Assembly (NCBI GenBank): GCA_019614645.1
Contig: JABWDB010000037.1
Coordinates: 2,386,001 to 2,450,000 of the forward strand
DNA from: Stratiolaelaps scimitus
Taxonomy: Eukaryota > Arthropoda > Arachnida > Mesostigmata > Laelapidae
Direction of reading: 5' to 3'
DNA length: 64,000 nucleotides
The notes beneath the pieces are model-generated. The model did not search any database and had not been told where the DNA came from. It saw only the letters and a program-made list of their open reading frames with translations. The translations under genes and the position numbers were made by a program. Below are positions 11,925-21,749 of the stretch, piece by piece. Each line of letters starts with the position of its first letter. The first letter of the stretch is position 1.

Positions 11925-11959
<35 letters not shown>
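11925..11959. repeat. TA microsatellite
   Basis: A nearly pure TA dinucleotide run. It is one of more than 20 TA arrays in the window. Shorter ones not listed separately lie at 9845-9861, 17893-17911, 18572-18604, 25181-25198, 30963-30978, 32233-32254, 33134-33157, 40972-40999, 42326-42342, 47494-47518, 49726-49753, 52902-52930 and 54931-54953. Confidence 0.95.
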
Positions 11960-11961
<2 letters not shown>

Positions 11962-12055
11962 ATAGTTTAGCTAGTTAAGATGTTCTTATTGTATGTCGAC
12001 TTACTTTTAGGATAACTGCTATACTCGTAGATACTGTAGTTCAACGAATCGTAGT

Positions 12056-12202
12056 TTTAGCAGGCAGAGGCGTTTTGTCATCCACGTCAACCCTGCACTG
12101 GATCGGCCCACTTTCATGGAGATCGGAAGCTGTCTCTGGTGGTAACCGAGCGTTTGAAGAAAATTTTCTCCTCTAAAAAAAAAAAAAAAAAAAAAAAAAA
12201 GT
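12056..12202 (+). mobile_element. SINE family D copy with poly-A tail
   Basis: It runs from GCAGGCAGAGGCGTTTTGTC through ACTGGATCGGCCCA and GTCTCTGGTGGTAACC to the conserved end GCGTTTGAAGAAAATTTTC. This is followed by TCCTCT and a long A-run (about 12175-12200). The A-tail gives orientation and shows that the element was retroposed. Confidence 0.75.
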
Positions 12203-12336
12203 TATTTATCGCATGCTTCTTGTCGAATGATTTTATGACCTATAGTAGACAAATGAAAGAACAGCTCCCTGAGCTGATTACTATGCGAAACTGCCGGGGC
12301 CAATTTTTGCTTATGTACAACCGGTAGCACTTAAAG

Positions 12337-12633
12337 TAAATCTCCCAGGCTGACTCACAGCGAACGTTCAACGTCCACGATACGACTGCTCTCGGTGTTG
12401 CTCCGTAAGACGGATCCCTTTTAAAGGCGGAATGTGCAATGGCGGGGATCGAACCCATGTGTGCACCCACGTCCGCCTCCTCCGACTGCACCACGCTATA
12501 ATTGTTTTTCAAGCTGACCTTCAGCTGTTCCCCTATCTGACAGGCCTCAGCTCTTAACCTTTAGGTATTACTATGAGGACCTGTCGGGGCCACCTTTTGC
12601 TTAATCTCTTTGCACCACGCTGTTGGCCTCGAC
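12337..12633 (-). mobile_element. SINE family C, split by a later SINE A insertion
   Basis: The family C body and head (B box seen as GGTTCGATCCC-like on the minus strand) run from 12337 to 12497 and resume at 12611. They end in GGCCTCGAC, the start of the family C head. Between lies a SINE A copy bounded by the 11-nt direct repeat TGCACCACGCT. The C copy is therefore older than the A copy. Confidence 0.8.
12487..12621 (-). mobile_element. SINE family A, 5'-truncated, perfect 11-bp target-site duplication
   Basis: The body (12498-12610) reads on the plus strand as TTTTTCAAGCTGACCTTCAG, CTGACAGGCCTCAGCTCTTA, ATTACTATGAGGACC and GGGGCCACC, the reverse of the family A 3' part. The flanking TGCACCACGCT repeats (12487-12497 and 12611-12621) are identical. 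They prove insertion into SINE C by target-primed reverse transcription or a similar staggered-cut process. Confidence 0.9.
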
Positions 12634-12962
12634 AACCGGTCCTGTCTGGCAAAAGCCCACAGATGAAGAAAGATAACGAAGTTATCCGAAATTTCTCCAA
12701 AGCGCCTTTTTTAGTTGGGGGGTTGGCATGCTGAAGCATGTCAACATCGTGACCACCGATCCTCCTTCTGGAACTGTTGACGATGTCCAACAGCACCACC
12801 TCCCTTCCCGGGAGTGCTTAGCACAGTCCTCCAGTAGGCGCGATGAGATGGGTGCAAGCTCAGCCACAAAGCGTCTGGCAGCAGGATTCGAACCCAAACC
12901 TTTTAGGGCCCCTCCCGTTTAGCGTTTCAAGACTCTCCTCACTACCAAGCTATAAAGGGGAC
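12634..12962 (-). mobile_element. SINE-like family E, full-length copy with tRNA-like head
   Basis: On the minus strand it starts GGTCCCCTTTATAGCTTGG, has a B box GGTTCGAATCC, and continues through about 190 nt shared with the copy at 63780-64000 (key blocks AACAGTTCCAGAAGGAGGAT and GTGTTGACATG-like sequence). It ends in a core resembling family A (ATCTTTCTTCATCTG). Two overlapping minus-strand frames stay open through the shared part in both copies. The element is longer than family A and may be an A relative with an acquired middle, or part of a larger element. Confidence 0.7.
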
Positions 12963-12999
12963 CATGATTAATAGCTACTAACGTATGGGAGGGAGTATG

Positions 13000-14875
13000 T
13001 TCTTTGGCCTAAATATAGTGGAATCTTGTGAGACACTCCTTGGCTTATGCGGTTTTTAGCGAAACTTACTTCGTTAGCGTTAGAATCTCATAATCATCAT
13101 CAAACATTCAATCGTGCCTGTCAAGATTAGGTTGTCATGCACCTAGCGTTGAAGTAAGCTGTGCCTACAACGGACAGACGGTGTACTCGACGTAACAGAC
13201 ACTACTCAGCTGATTTTAAATTCACCCCGGCAAAACTATCCTGTGTCGCCGTTTCGCTTAGCCAGCCGACTCCAAGCTGATCTTATTATATAATAAAATA
13301 TAGGGGAAAAATACAATCCGACGACCTAAGCTTCGGGTTTCCATCGAGCTATTTCCGCTATTAGGCTGCCATCGTACGCCGGCGCAAGCAAATAAACCCT
13401 ACTCCGATTGGCTGTGCTGTTCGAGAGGACCACACATCAGTCTAACCAGCCAGCCAGCGAATGACAGCGCCCAATCATTTTGGCTGCACGAATGTTGCTA
13501 ATACGTAACGAGATCTACGAGCAGAAGCGGACGAAGCCCTGAAGGAAGACGCGGGGGCGTGGGGTTGGATGCTTTATTTCGTTCACCATCGCTCGTTATG
13601 GCCCTGAGAACGTAAGTACCTCCCTTACTTGCGGATGCCTCAGAAACCCATAGGGGATTCGCACGCTGGTTTCGGGGGGGGGGGGGGGAAGGGGGTCGCA
13701 TTGCGACGACGATGTAACCATGTCTGTTAGAGGTATGGGTTCTTAGCGTGCATGTTCCTCGTCGGGCGAGGATATTCGGAGAAGGTTTGGGCGTGAGCTG
13801 TGCGGCTCTCGCACCCCACATCATACAGCCCTATCATGTAGGCTAACCCGTGTACGATACTACAACGATTACGACGAGAAGGAAGAGAGCGATGGCGTCG
13901 ACTCCGCATTTGGCGAGTTGCCGAATTCTACCCGTGCTGGCGGTGGTGGTCCCGTGAACATAGATGTGGTTGCGCAGATGGGGCTTCCGCTGAACAGGAC
14001 GTGCTCGTTGTTGAGGGAGTGGCTTTATGTGGTCTCGCTGGCAGCGGGAGCAGCAGCAGAAGCGCTCTAGTGAGCTCGTTGTAGCCCGTGTTGAGCATAG
14101 CATAGAACAGGACGCATATAAAGGAGGCACTCACTCACCTCGATATTTCGCCGTTTGCTGTTGCTGCTGCTGCTGCCACTCACCCGCTCAAGAACCGACC
14201 GGACACGGACACAAGGGGCCGGAGCGCCTCGATGTCCTTTGGCAAGAGATAGAGAGAGAGAGAGAGAGTTGGGGGGGTGCATGAAGATGAGGTTAATTTC
14301 ATTGCCGCCTCCACCGGCACAAGCTCCTCGAGAAAGGTCCGACAAACGCAAGGGCGAGGAAAGGAGAAGGACCAAGACATAAGAGCGGGTAGAAACGATA
14401 ACACTGAGCTGAGCGCTAGCTAGCTGGCTGGCCGAAGAGATGGATGGCATGGCTTTCCTCGTCTTGAGTCCTTCCTATTCGGCCTAGCCTCCCTTCGACG
14501 GACATGCATGTTGGGGCCCCGAAGAGGACCCGAGTAATAGAGACCAGGACAAGCACTAGAAGGGAAATGGCCTGGGGGGTGGAGGGCCAGGCAGATAGGG
14601 GACACAAGCCGAAGGAGGAATATAGAAACAACGGGTAGAATATGAGGAGGGACAGAGATGACGACACAAAGTGACGCGATCGATAAGTGCGTGCATTTTT
14701 GGTGCTTCCTCTATCGAGACACACTCCAGTCGTCTGGTGCGTATTGGTCGACTAGCTATCGCCCGGTCTCGCCATGACCAATCAACACTATTAGGCAGAG
14801 CGAGAGTTTGTGAGGGCTAGAACGCATGAACGTTTGACACGCATCCATATGAGGGCTGGACAGGCGAAGTCACAG
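13000..14875. other. Unassigned sequence with poly-G, CTG and GA tracts
   Basis: No gene was recognised. It contains a 15-16 nt G-run near 13673-13688, a CTG/GCT tract near 14155-14180 and a GA tract near 14250-14270. Open frames on both strands in 13840-14720 are low-complexity and overlap one another. Confidence 0.4.
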
Positions 14876-14879
14876 TACC

Positions 14880-15035
14880 TGGGGATAGGAAACAGCTTGG
14901 ATAACAAGACCGGTAGTGGGATATGGGCCAGGTTGCAGGTTCAAATCCTAACCTTTATAATAGGAGGTGTGAATTTTCCTGCGATTGACATTTCTCGTGG
15001 TAATCTCTGCTGGGTGGACACTCGCAAGCGGAAGT
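14880..15035 (+). mobile_element. Possible tRNA-derived SINE (family F)
   Basis: It has an A-box-like TAGTGGGATATGG and a B box GGTTCAAATCC, followed by a body containing ATTTTCCTGC and GACATTTCTCGT. The copy at about 20030-20180 has GGTTCAAATCT, then TTTTTCCTGC and GACATTTGTCGT at similar spacing. Two copies are few, so family status is tentative. Confidence 0.4.
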
Positions 15036-16985
15036 TTTGACCTGAATAGATACCTCTATGAGCAACGGTATCAAGAAAATGAAATTAAATAGAATCTATG
15101 AAAGTGATTTGTTAGCGTATAGGCATTTTTGATTTTGTGTCCAGTTGGCATAAAAATAGAACGATTTTTATTATTATTACCTAAAATGGCCATTCGTTAA
15201 TCAGATTCGAAACTTGAGCAGCTAATAATTTAGTTAATAATAATTTCACTATACTTGACTGCTCACAGTTAATACATATTAGCCACAGCGACTTTAGATC
15301 CACCTGAGCAAATGACTGCGTAGAGGTTTTGCCTGTTTCTTTTTTGATACGCGGCCACTCGAAGCGCACAACTATTTTCAAATGTATATATTCCTTTGAC
15401 ACCAGGTTATTCTTTAAAATATATATGTACATAAAGAGTAAGCGATACTAGAGAGTTAGTTGTTAGAGTACTTGAAAATAGCCTCCCATTACAGAGCACC
15501 TTACAGGCCGTTCAAGCTCTAAAATCCGGCCGCATTTATTTACTGAGTTTCACTGTGCACTCGACAGCGTTTATCAATGGAATCAGCTGTGTAGTCAGGC
15601 GTTAGTTTGGCGACAGTTGGTCGGCAATGTGTTGTTCAGCCCTGCCAGCATATTGTCTGGTTACGTCGGCCTGATTAGTATGTGGGTGTTTATTTACAAA
15701 GCGTAAACAGTTCCATAGACGCTGTCATCACAGGTTAAATAGTCTGTGTGGTGTGATTGTATACACAAGCGTTGATAGAATTTGCCACCACAAATTGTAC
15801 ACCTATCTAATGGCGCTGCCTAAGCTGAATGCGTCTTGTGGGAAAATCGGCCGCCGCCGGGTGATCTTAGAATTAATAATTGTTTGTGCAAGTGATGAAA
15901 GTTTATAGTATTTTACTATATTGAAGACAAGACGTGTCTTATCATTATCTTATCGAGGACCATGTCACGCATGGTCCTCGTGGGGAATGTTTATTGGTAC
16001 AATTCCATGTGACCAGCGTTACAGTCAGCCGAAGCCAAGAGGGGTTGATCGCTTGTTTCCAGGCTTCTAAGCCCATTTATAGTATCTTCCTCCCATAGTG
16101 ATTGTAAGGCAACATAACCTTCCGTCAAGTTCTCAAATTGAACTATCTCATACCCGGTCTGAAGTTCAACTGTATTTTGGTGGAACCCTGGTCGTGCGTG
16201 ACGCCTTGACTTGTGGACTGTCTACGTCATGTTTCTCTTGAGAAAATTACTAAAGGGAACTGAGCGATCCCCAAGTTATTATAGATTTCCCGATTGTCCT
16301 GTTGCGCTACAGGCCAACACGGAATGGCGTAAGCCAAAAGCTCATAGTATGTTGGAAGTGGCCGATCTCGGAGTGCGGCAGCGAAACTCGCGTGAATCGC
16401 TGTGCTAGCTTCGAGCGCAAGGTCTTTTTTTTTTTTTTTTACGCGTACTGTGCAAGCGGCATACCGAGGCCCCGCATCCTCATCATCGAGTTCTTAATGG
16501 GCTTCAGTATAGCAAGCAGCAGTAGCCGCCTTGTATCCGTTGGTGGACATGCGCGACCAACAGGTTGCAGAGGCCAGTCATCACCAGATTGCGCTCGATG
16601 TCGACCGGACCCGTTTGGGGTATGATGATAGATTCGATGTTCGAAGAACCTGTTTGACTTTTAATGTCAATTCTATTTCATGTGGATAGGAACAGAATGT
16701 TGAAGATATATCGCTGTCCCACTATCGTCCCTTCGTAAAATGCTTTAATGCTGATGAAAGCATATAACGGTAATTTTTGCAGATTTGTCTTAATTATTTA
16801 GAACTTGTGGCTACTTTAAACTAGTTACTATTAGTTATTATTTTACGTCTAGTTATTTTTTTTTATTTTTTTTTTCCAAATTAGTTACTTTTTAGAGATT
16901 ACCTTAGTCTGGGGTATTAGTCGCGATATCTCTATATTAGTCAATCTGCATATGTCATATTATGCAGAGTTTTAGATATTTATAC
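15036..16985. other. Unassigned AT-rich sequence with one hairpin
   Basis: No gene was recognised. An 11-bp perfect hairpin lies at 15954-15980 (arms CGAGGACCATG and CATGGTCCTCG, loop TCACG). T-rich tracts lie near 16422-16441 and 16855-16876. Confidence 0.45.
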
Positions 16986-16989
16986 CCCG

Positions 16990-17072
16990 AGGTAAAGGTA
17001 AATCTTTATTGGTTTATTAAAGGAACTGCAATTGTACACTGCTTAAGTTCTCTCACATGTCACCTACCTCAT
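16990..17072 (-). mobile_element. SINE family B, 3' part
   Basis: It reads AGGTAAAGGTAAA, TTTATTGGTTTATTAAAGGA, then ACTGC and a GCTTAAGTTCTC block. This is the reverse of the family B 3' body and its GGTAAA-type tail. The tRNA-like head is missing. Confidence 0.8.
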
Positions 17073-17074
17073 TA

Positions 17075-18860
17075 CAAACGATTCTATTGCACCGGGAAGT
17101 GTGATTCGAGTAGAAATGCTCCAAATCCATTTATCTAATGACAACGACACCGCGCAGAAATGAATCGCTGAGGGACGGTTCACCTCAAACGAAACGGTGT
17201 CGGCAACCCTTCTACCGGTGTGGCAGAATCTCAACACGAGTGACCACGCCACGTAAATGAATCCGAATGTATTAATGTACAATAATTACTATTCTGGTCG
17301 TCGGTCCACCCTTGAGTCGATCACAAGTCAGAAGCGAGAGTTGTCGCTTGATGACACTACCGCGTTTTGCAAACTCTCGTCCAATGCTGTACATGACGAA
17401 GTGTTGAGGGCACAAAAGATTTGCTATTCGTAATTAAAAAAAAATAAAGAACGAAGAAGTCTTCACCTTGATAGATTCTTCGATAGGTCCTGCCATCCCG
17501 ATCTGTATCTCTAGTCGAGAAATGACCTAGGGAAACAAGGGGACAATGCACGACAACTGGAAGGGGGGCGTGGGGCTTATTCTCGAGAAGGTGGTTTCTA
17601 GCCGAGATTCAGTTGTCCATACGACGTCCAGAAATAAAATAGTCGGAGCACGTTCTCGGAGTGGCCGAGAAAATGCAAATCAAAGAGCAAACCGGGCCCT
17701 ATGAAACTTCGCGCTTACAGAAGCTGAGCTGTATATGAAACGGTTTAACAAAGACGTGTTACCCGTACCGGACAGAGGTGGTTCCCTTTGGGAGCCCGGG
17801 TTAAAGAAGAATGAGGAGCTTCTTCGAAGGAAATTCAGAACACATATGAAGTATTCCCGTGCAAAAAAGCTTTGGTTCATTATCTCGATTTCTATATATA
17901 TATATATATACATATATGTGTGGCCTATCGAGATTGGAGTATTCAGAAACAATAACTTGTAGCATTGTACATGTGACAACGGCCATTGCTCACGAATCTG
18001 CAACGCTCTCTCATGTAATACCTCCTTCTTTTTACTCTCCGAGCTGACCTGCCAGTGGCCTTTTTTGATGCAATCAGCGTCCCAATCGTCTGTCTTCCCG
18101 TAGCGAGAATGATCATAAGGGTATCACCTAGCCAGCAACAAACCATTTTCAACCAAACGACTAAGTAGATATAAAATAGCGTAAATACGAGTGCGTCAGG
18201 GTACTATATCAGACACGAAGTATATACTTCATAAGACTATAGGATTCCACATGAACGACAAGTTATCGAAATCCCTTTTCGAACCCGGGTGTAGCAGTGT
18301 ATACGAGCCTGTACGCGGAAATGCAACACAATACAACCGAGCTCCCTAGCAAGGTGGATAAGGATTTTGTGCCTAGGTTTCACAGTTTACCCCCTCGCAA
18401 TTTCCTGCTGACACAGCCAAGAGAGAGTGCGTGGAACAGTGAATGTGAGTAAACGAGATTGCTCGCGCGAGGGGGAAGGCTCACAGATTGGGTCATTACC
18501 CTATTCAGCAGGCGTAAGTGTGCACGCGACATCATCCCCGGGGGCTTGCCGAGACGTCGCCTCTATGATTCTATATACATATATATGTATATATATATAT
18601 ATACTGGTGACCAGTTGCAGACCGAGTCCGGTCCACCGCGGAGAAAGCTTCGGAACCCCAAGGGATCGTTGCCGTTGTTGCGATGGCAGTAATAACATGG
18701 TGTTGTGAACAACCTCTCCAATAAGTGACCAGCTTCTACGAGCACAGATCACCTTGAAGTGGATCTCTCTACCAGACCTAAACGTTTTCGGGGTCTAATT
18801 CGTAACGGTATTAATTAATGTACACGGTATTGATTTCGGTTTTGTTTCATAGGACTGATC
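17075..18860. other. Unassigned sequence with two TA arrays
   Basis: No gene was recognised. TA arrays lie at 17893-17911 and 18572-18604. A minus-strand frame (17282-17064) is open for about 72 codons, without a known motif. Confidence 0.4.
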
Positions 18861-18863
18861 CTT

Positions 18864-18978
18864 TCAATGCAAATGTGCACGGTTAGGAATCGATGCAGTG
18901 TGTGAACCTACATATCTTCTCCGGTTGCAAGGCAGGTGTACACGAATGCAACACCAGGTTACCGGGCTCGACACAGCT
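18864..18978 (-). mobile_element. SINE family C copy, head and B-box region
   Basis: It carries AATGCAAATGTGCACGG, a degraded B box, CTCCGGTTGCAAGGCAGG, and then ACACGAATGCA and ACCGGGCTCGAC. This matches the head half of the copy at 53050-53237, with more substitutions. Confidence 0.7.
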
Positions 18979-19325
18979 AACTATCGTGTATGGGTTGATC
19001 GCTTGAAGGTAAGAAAGTTGCAGGTTTCGACAATTAAGGTTCATGTGAAGGTCGAAAAATATATCGACAAATATATATATAGGTCTTTTTACATTGCAGT
19101 GTTATATTTGTAGGCTTAAGGACTAAGCATCTAGTTCAATGCTCAGGGGAAAATCAAAAGATTTTCTGAGATGGTCCCGAATGATATCAGCTCATTCTGG
19201 AGTGTCGTTCCGCGCTAATTTGTTAAGCTTCTCACGTGCATAGTATTCGAATGGGTTTAAATCCGGCAAGAGGATACGTTAGATCGACTACAGACTTTCC
19301 TTCAAGCGGAAACTAAAGGTGTAGC

Positions 19326-19441
19326 AAATCCTGCACTAGGATAGGTCCTCATAGTAATACCTAAAAGGTTAAGAGCTGAGGCCTGTCACATAGGGGAACA
19401 GCTGAGGGTCAGCTAGAAAAACAATTATTAAATCCTGTACT
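19326..19441 (+). mobile_element. SINE family A, strongly 5'-truncated, with target-site duplication
   Basis: Only the 3' part remains (about 19338-19429: TCCTCATAGTAATACC through CAGCTAGAAAAACA). AAATCCTGCACT (19326-19337) and AAATCCTGTACT (19430-19441) flank it and differ at one base. This is a typical aged target-site duplication. Confidence 0.85.
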
Positions 19442-20029
19442 TAAACAGCTGTAAGTTGTCCTTTTATAACGAGAGATGTCGGCCATTAAAACCAACACTC
19501 AGGTTCTAACTATACGACCTAGACTAGAATCCCGCAAACCAACGATGACATTCTCCAGTCTTGGACAAGTACCTCAGACAAGTACTGGCGGAGAAATAAT
19601 GATTAGATCTAGCCAAGCACGAGGCGCACAAGGTTATTGCTCGCTTGATCTAATCTAGCACATGCTCAGCAAGAGTTTATAACAAAATTCTGCTTTGGAA
19701 ACACAATTCGAATTGTTAACTATTGCCTATTCAAAGGAGCCCATTGTACGTCAGGACGAACTGAGATCTCCCCATCATATCTAGTTGCTTAGCCAGATCG
19801 CATTTGTCATGTGTTCATTACGCTGCAGCAGTTAGAGGTAGGCACAAACAGTTCTTTATTTTTACAACGAATTCAGCATGGACAGCGCGTCAGATCTCAG
19901 CGCTCAGATTAAGTGTCCTCGACTCCACCTATGGTGACGTCCCCATGATTGTCTACGCGGTATCGTCGGTGTTACCTAGGGAACGACACAGCTGCGACTG
20001 AAATATTGATATATAGATAGACAGTTAGA

Positions 20030-20180
20030 TAGATGACTGGATCAATATCGCGGGTTCAAATCTCGCCACGGCCTCGCGGAGGCGACGATTTTTCCTGCCC
20101 ACCGACATTTGTCGTCGTACGATTTCGGCCATAGGTGTACGCGTCTGATGGAAGAAGGTTGGAGTGTCGAGCCGCCAACG
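20030..20180 (+). mobile_element. Possible SINE family F copy
   Basis: The B-box-like GGTTCAAATCT is followed by TTTTTCCTGCCCACCGAC and a GACATTTGTCGT block. It is similar in order to 14880-15035. The A box is not clear. Confidence 0.35.
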
Positions 20181-20534
20181 AAAATACTTTTTTATAGTTC
20201 GAAATGGATCGATCGCGTGAGCACCTTCGAGCAATAATGTTCTTCGAGTACTCACGTAGACATTGGAGCATCGGAGCAAATGTCAGCTTACTGGGGGCGG
20301 GGGGGGTGTTCCAGAAGATTATCTGCGGCAGGTGATTCAAGAAGATCGCAACGTAACAACACGATGGCTTGTAGCAGTATTCAATGTTTCTCAGGCGTGA
20401 TTTTTTTAGAGGAGGCCCTCGGCTATGGTTCGATGGCAGAAGGGCCTGTGTAGCGTTGTTTCAATGACCGATCATGTTGGTCATGCTGGACTTGACCGGG
20501 AGCAGTTTCGACTGTAATGTTTTCCTTGTTTGTT

Positions 20535-20706
20535 AGCCTTCATTATTTAACGTCTACGGAATTACTTTTGGCGTTGTGCCGTAAGACGTACCCCTATAAA
20601 CGACACGTGCAAATATGCAAAGTGTAGGGTCGAACCCGTGCACCTATGCGTCTCCTTCGATTTCAAGGCAGGCGCACACGAATGTACTCCATCGCGAAAC
20701 ACCTAA
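20535..20706 (-). mobile_element. SINE family C, nearly full length
   Basis: It has the family order on the minus strand: a head with CATTCGTGTGCGCCTGCC, the B box GGTTCGACCC, TTTGCATATTTGCACG-like sequence, and a GTCTTACGGCACAACGCC block. Divergence from the 53050 copy is moderate. Confidence 0.75.
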
Positions 20707-20750
20707 ATCGGACCTAAAAGTTTAATTATTGTTGAGTGCTTCACACGTTG

Positions 20751-20776
20751 AGAGAGAGAGAGAGAGGGGGGGGGGG
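20751..20776. repeat. Compound GA and G microsatellite
   Basis: An AG dinucleotide run is followed directly by about ten G residues. Confidence 0.9.
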
Positions 20777-20859
20777 TAACCAAATAGCCACGTGCCAACA
20801 TCTACTGGACGAGCCCCTGAGAGCAACCATTCATCTATTGGGGTGATTACCTTCGACGA

Positions 20860-21300
20860 AACGTGGGGGTATTGCACGTACCCCAGTAGCAAATCGGAGG
20901 CTTTCGAAGTGCCAGGAAGCCGGCCAGGACATTGATCGCAAAAAGGACCAGCCCTTGATCAAAAGGATGATTTTGTTGTGTATCTAGTGGGATTGTCGCG
21001 GCATCCTTGAAGAGTGGGTACCTCATTGCCATTGAGGAGAGAGGTCGGACAACGGACGGGGTTTCACACAGAACGCTACTGTTCAAGGTCAGTACTGCAA
21101 TTAAGCAGAAACGGCCGAATGAGCTCCGGAGGAAGGTTGTCCTCTTCCTCGAAGACGACGCGAAACCGCACCCAACCGTGAACATTCACTTCCATTCGTA
21201 CGAATTAAATAGGGAACCATTGTCATACAACGTCATAATAGCTCGGGCATTGTTCATACGAAACAGATATGGTAGTCTGAAAGGCCGATGTCTGGGCTAA
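20860..21300 (+). pseudogene. Degraded mariner transposase fragment
   Basis: One frame near 20945-21005 reads a block containing WDCRGIL. Another, open from 21007 to 21297, contains STAIKQKRPNELRRKVVLF followed by LEDDAKPHP. In mariner transposases a WDxxGxxxxE block is followed by a KxxRPxxLRRxxxxLxxDNARPH block holding the second catalytic Asp. Order and spacing match. DDAKPH in place of DNARPH, plus stops and frame changes upstream, show it is inactive. The HPPYSPDLxPxD motif is not recoverable downstream, and no terminal repeats were found. It is more diverged than the mariner at 38115. Confidence 0.7.
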
Positions 21301-21628
21301 CGCCAAAGTGTTCGCAGAAGGTCATTGATCGAAATGGGGAGAATATGACTCAGTCAATGATTTTGTATTCAAAGCATATTCTCTTTTGAGAAAAGATTAT
21401 GGAGCTATGCAGTTAATATGTTTTATGTTCAACTTGATATTCCCAACGCCGATGATATATTGAGCTGACCAGGGTATATCTGACTTTCTACCACTCACCG
21501 AATTATAATAATAACAATAATAATAATATGTTAGTAATAAATGTACTCTTATGATGAGATTGTGTCAATCTTTGATAGTTGAAATGATCCTTTGCCAGAT
21601 TTGCCCCAAGCGTTGTTCGCCTGCATAC

Positions 21629-21745
21629 CTAAGGTAAGGTAAGGCTTTATTGATTTATTAAAGGAACTGCATGGAATGCTTAAGTTCTCTTATATGTCAT
21701 GCAACGGGATTCGAACCTGCGGCCTTTGGCTTTTTACAGGTATCT
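21629..21745 (-). mobile_element. SINE family B with part of the tRNA-like head
   Basis: It reads TAAGGTAAGGCTTTATTGAT, then GGAACTGCATGG, GCTTAAGTTCTC, ATGTCATGCAACGGGATTCG, and the B box seen as GGATTCGAACC. This is the reverse of the intact copy at 26802-26943, truncated in the head. Confidence 0.85.
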
Positions 21746-21749
21746 TGAA

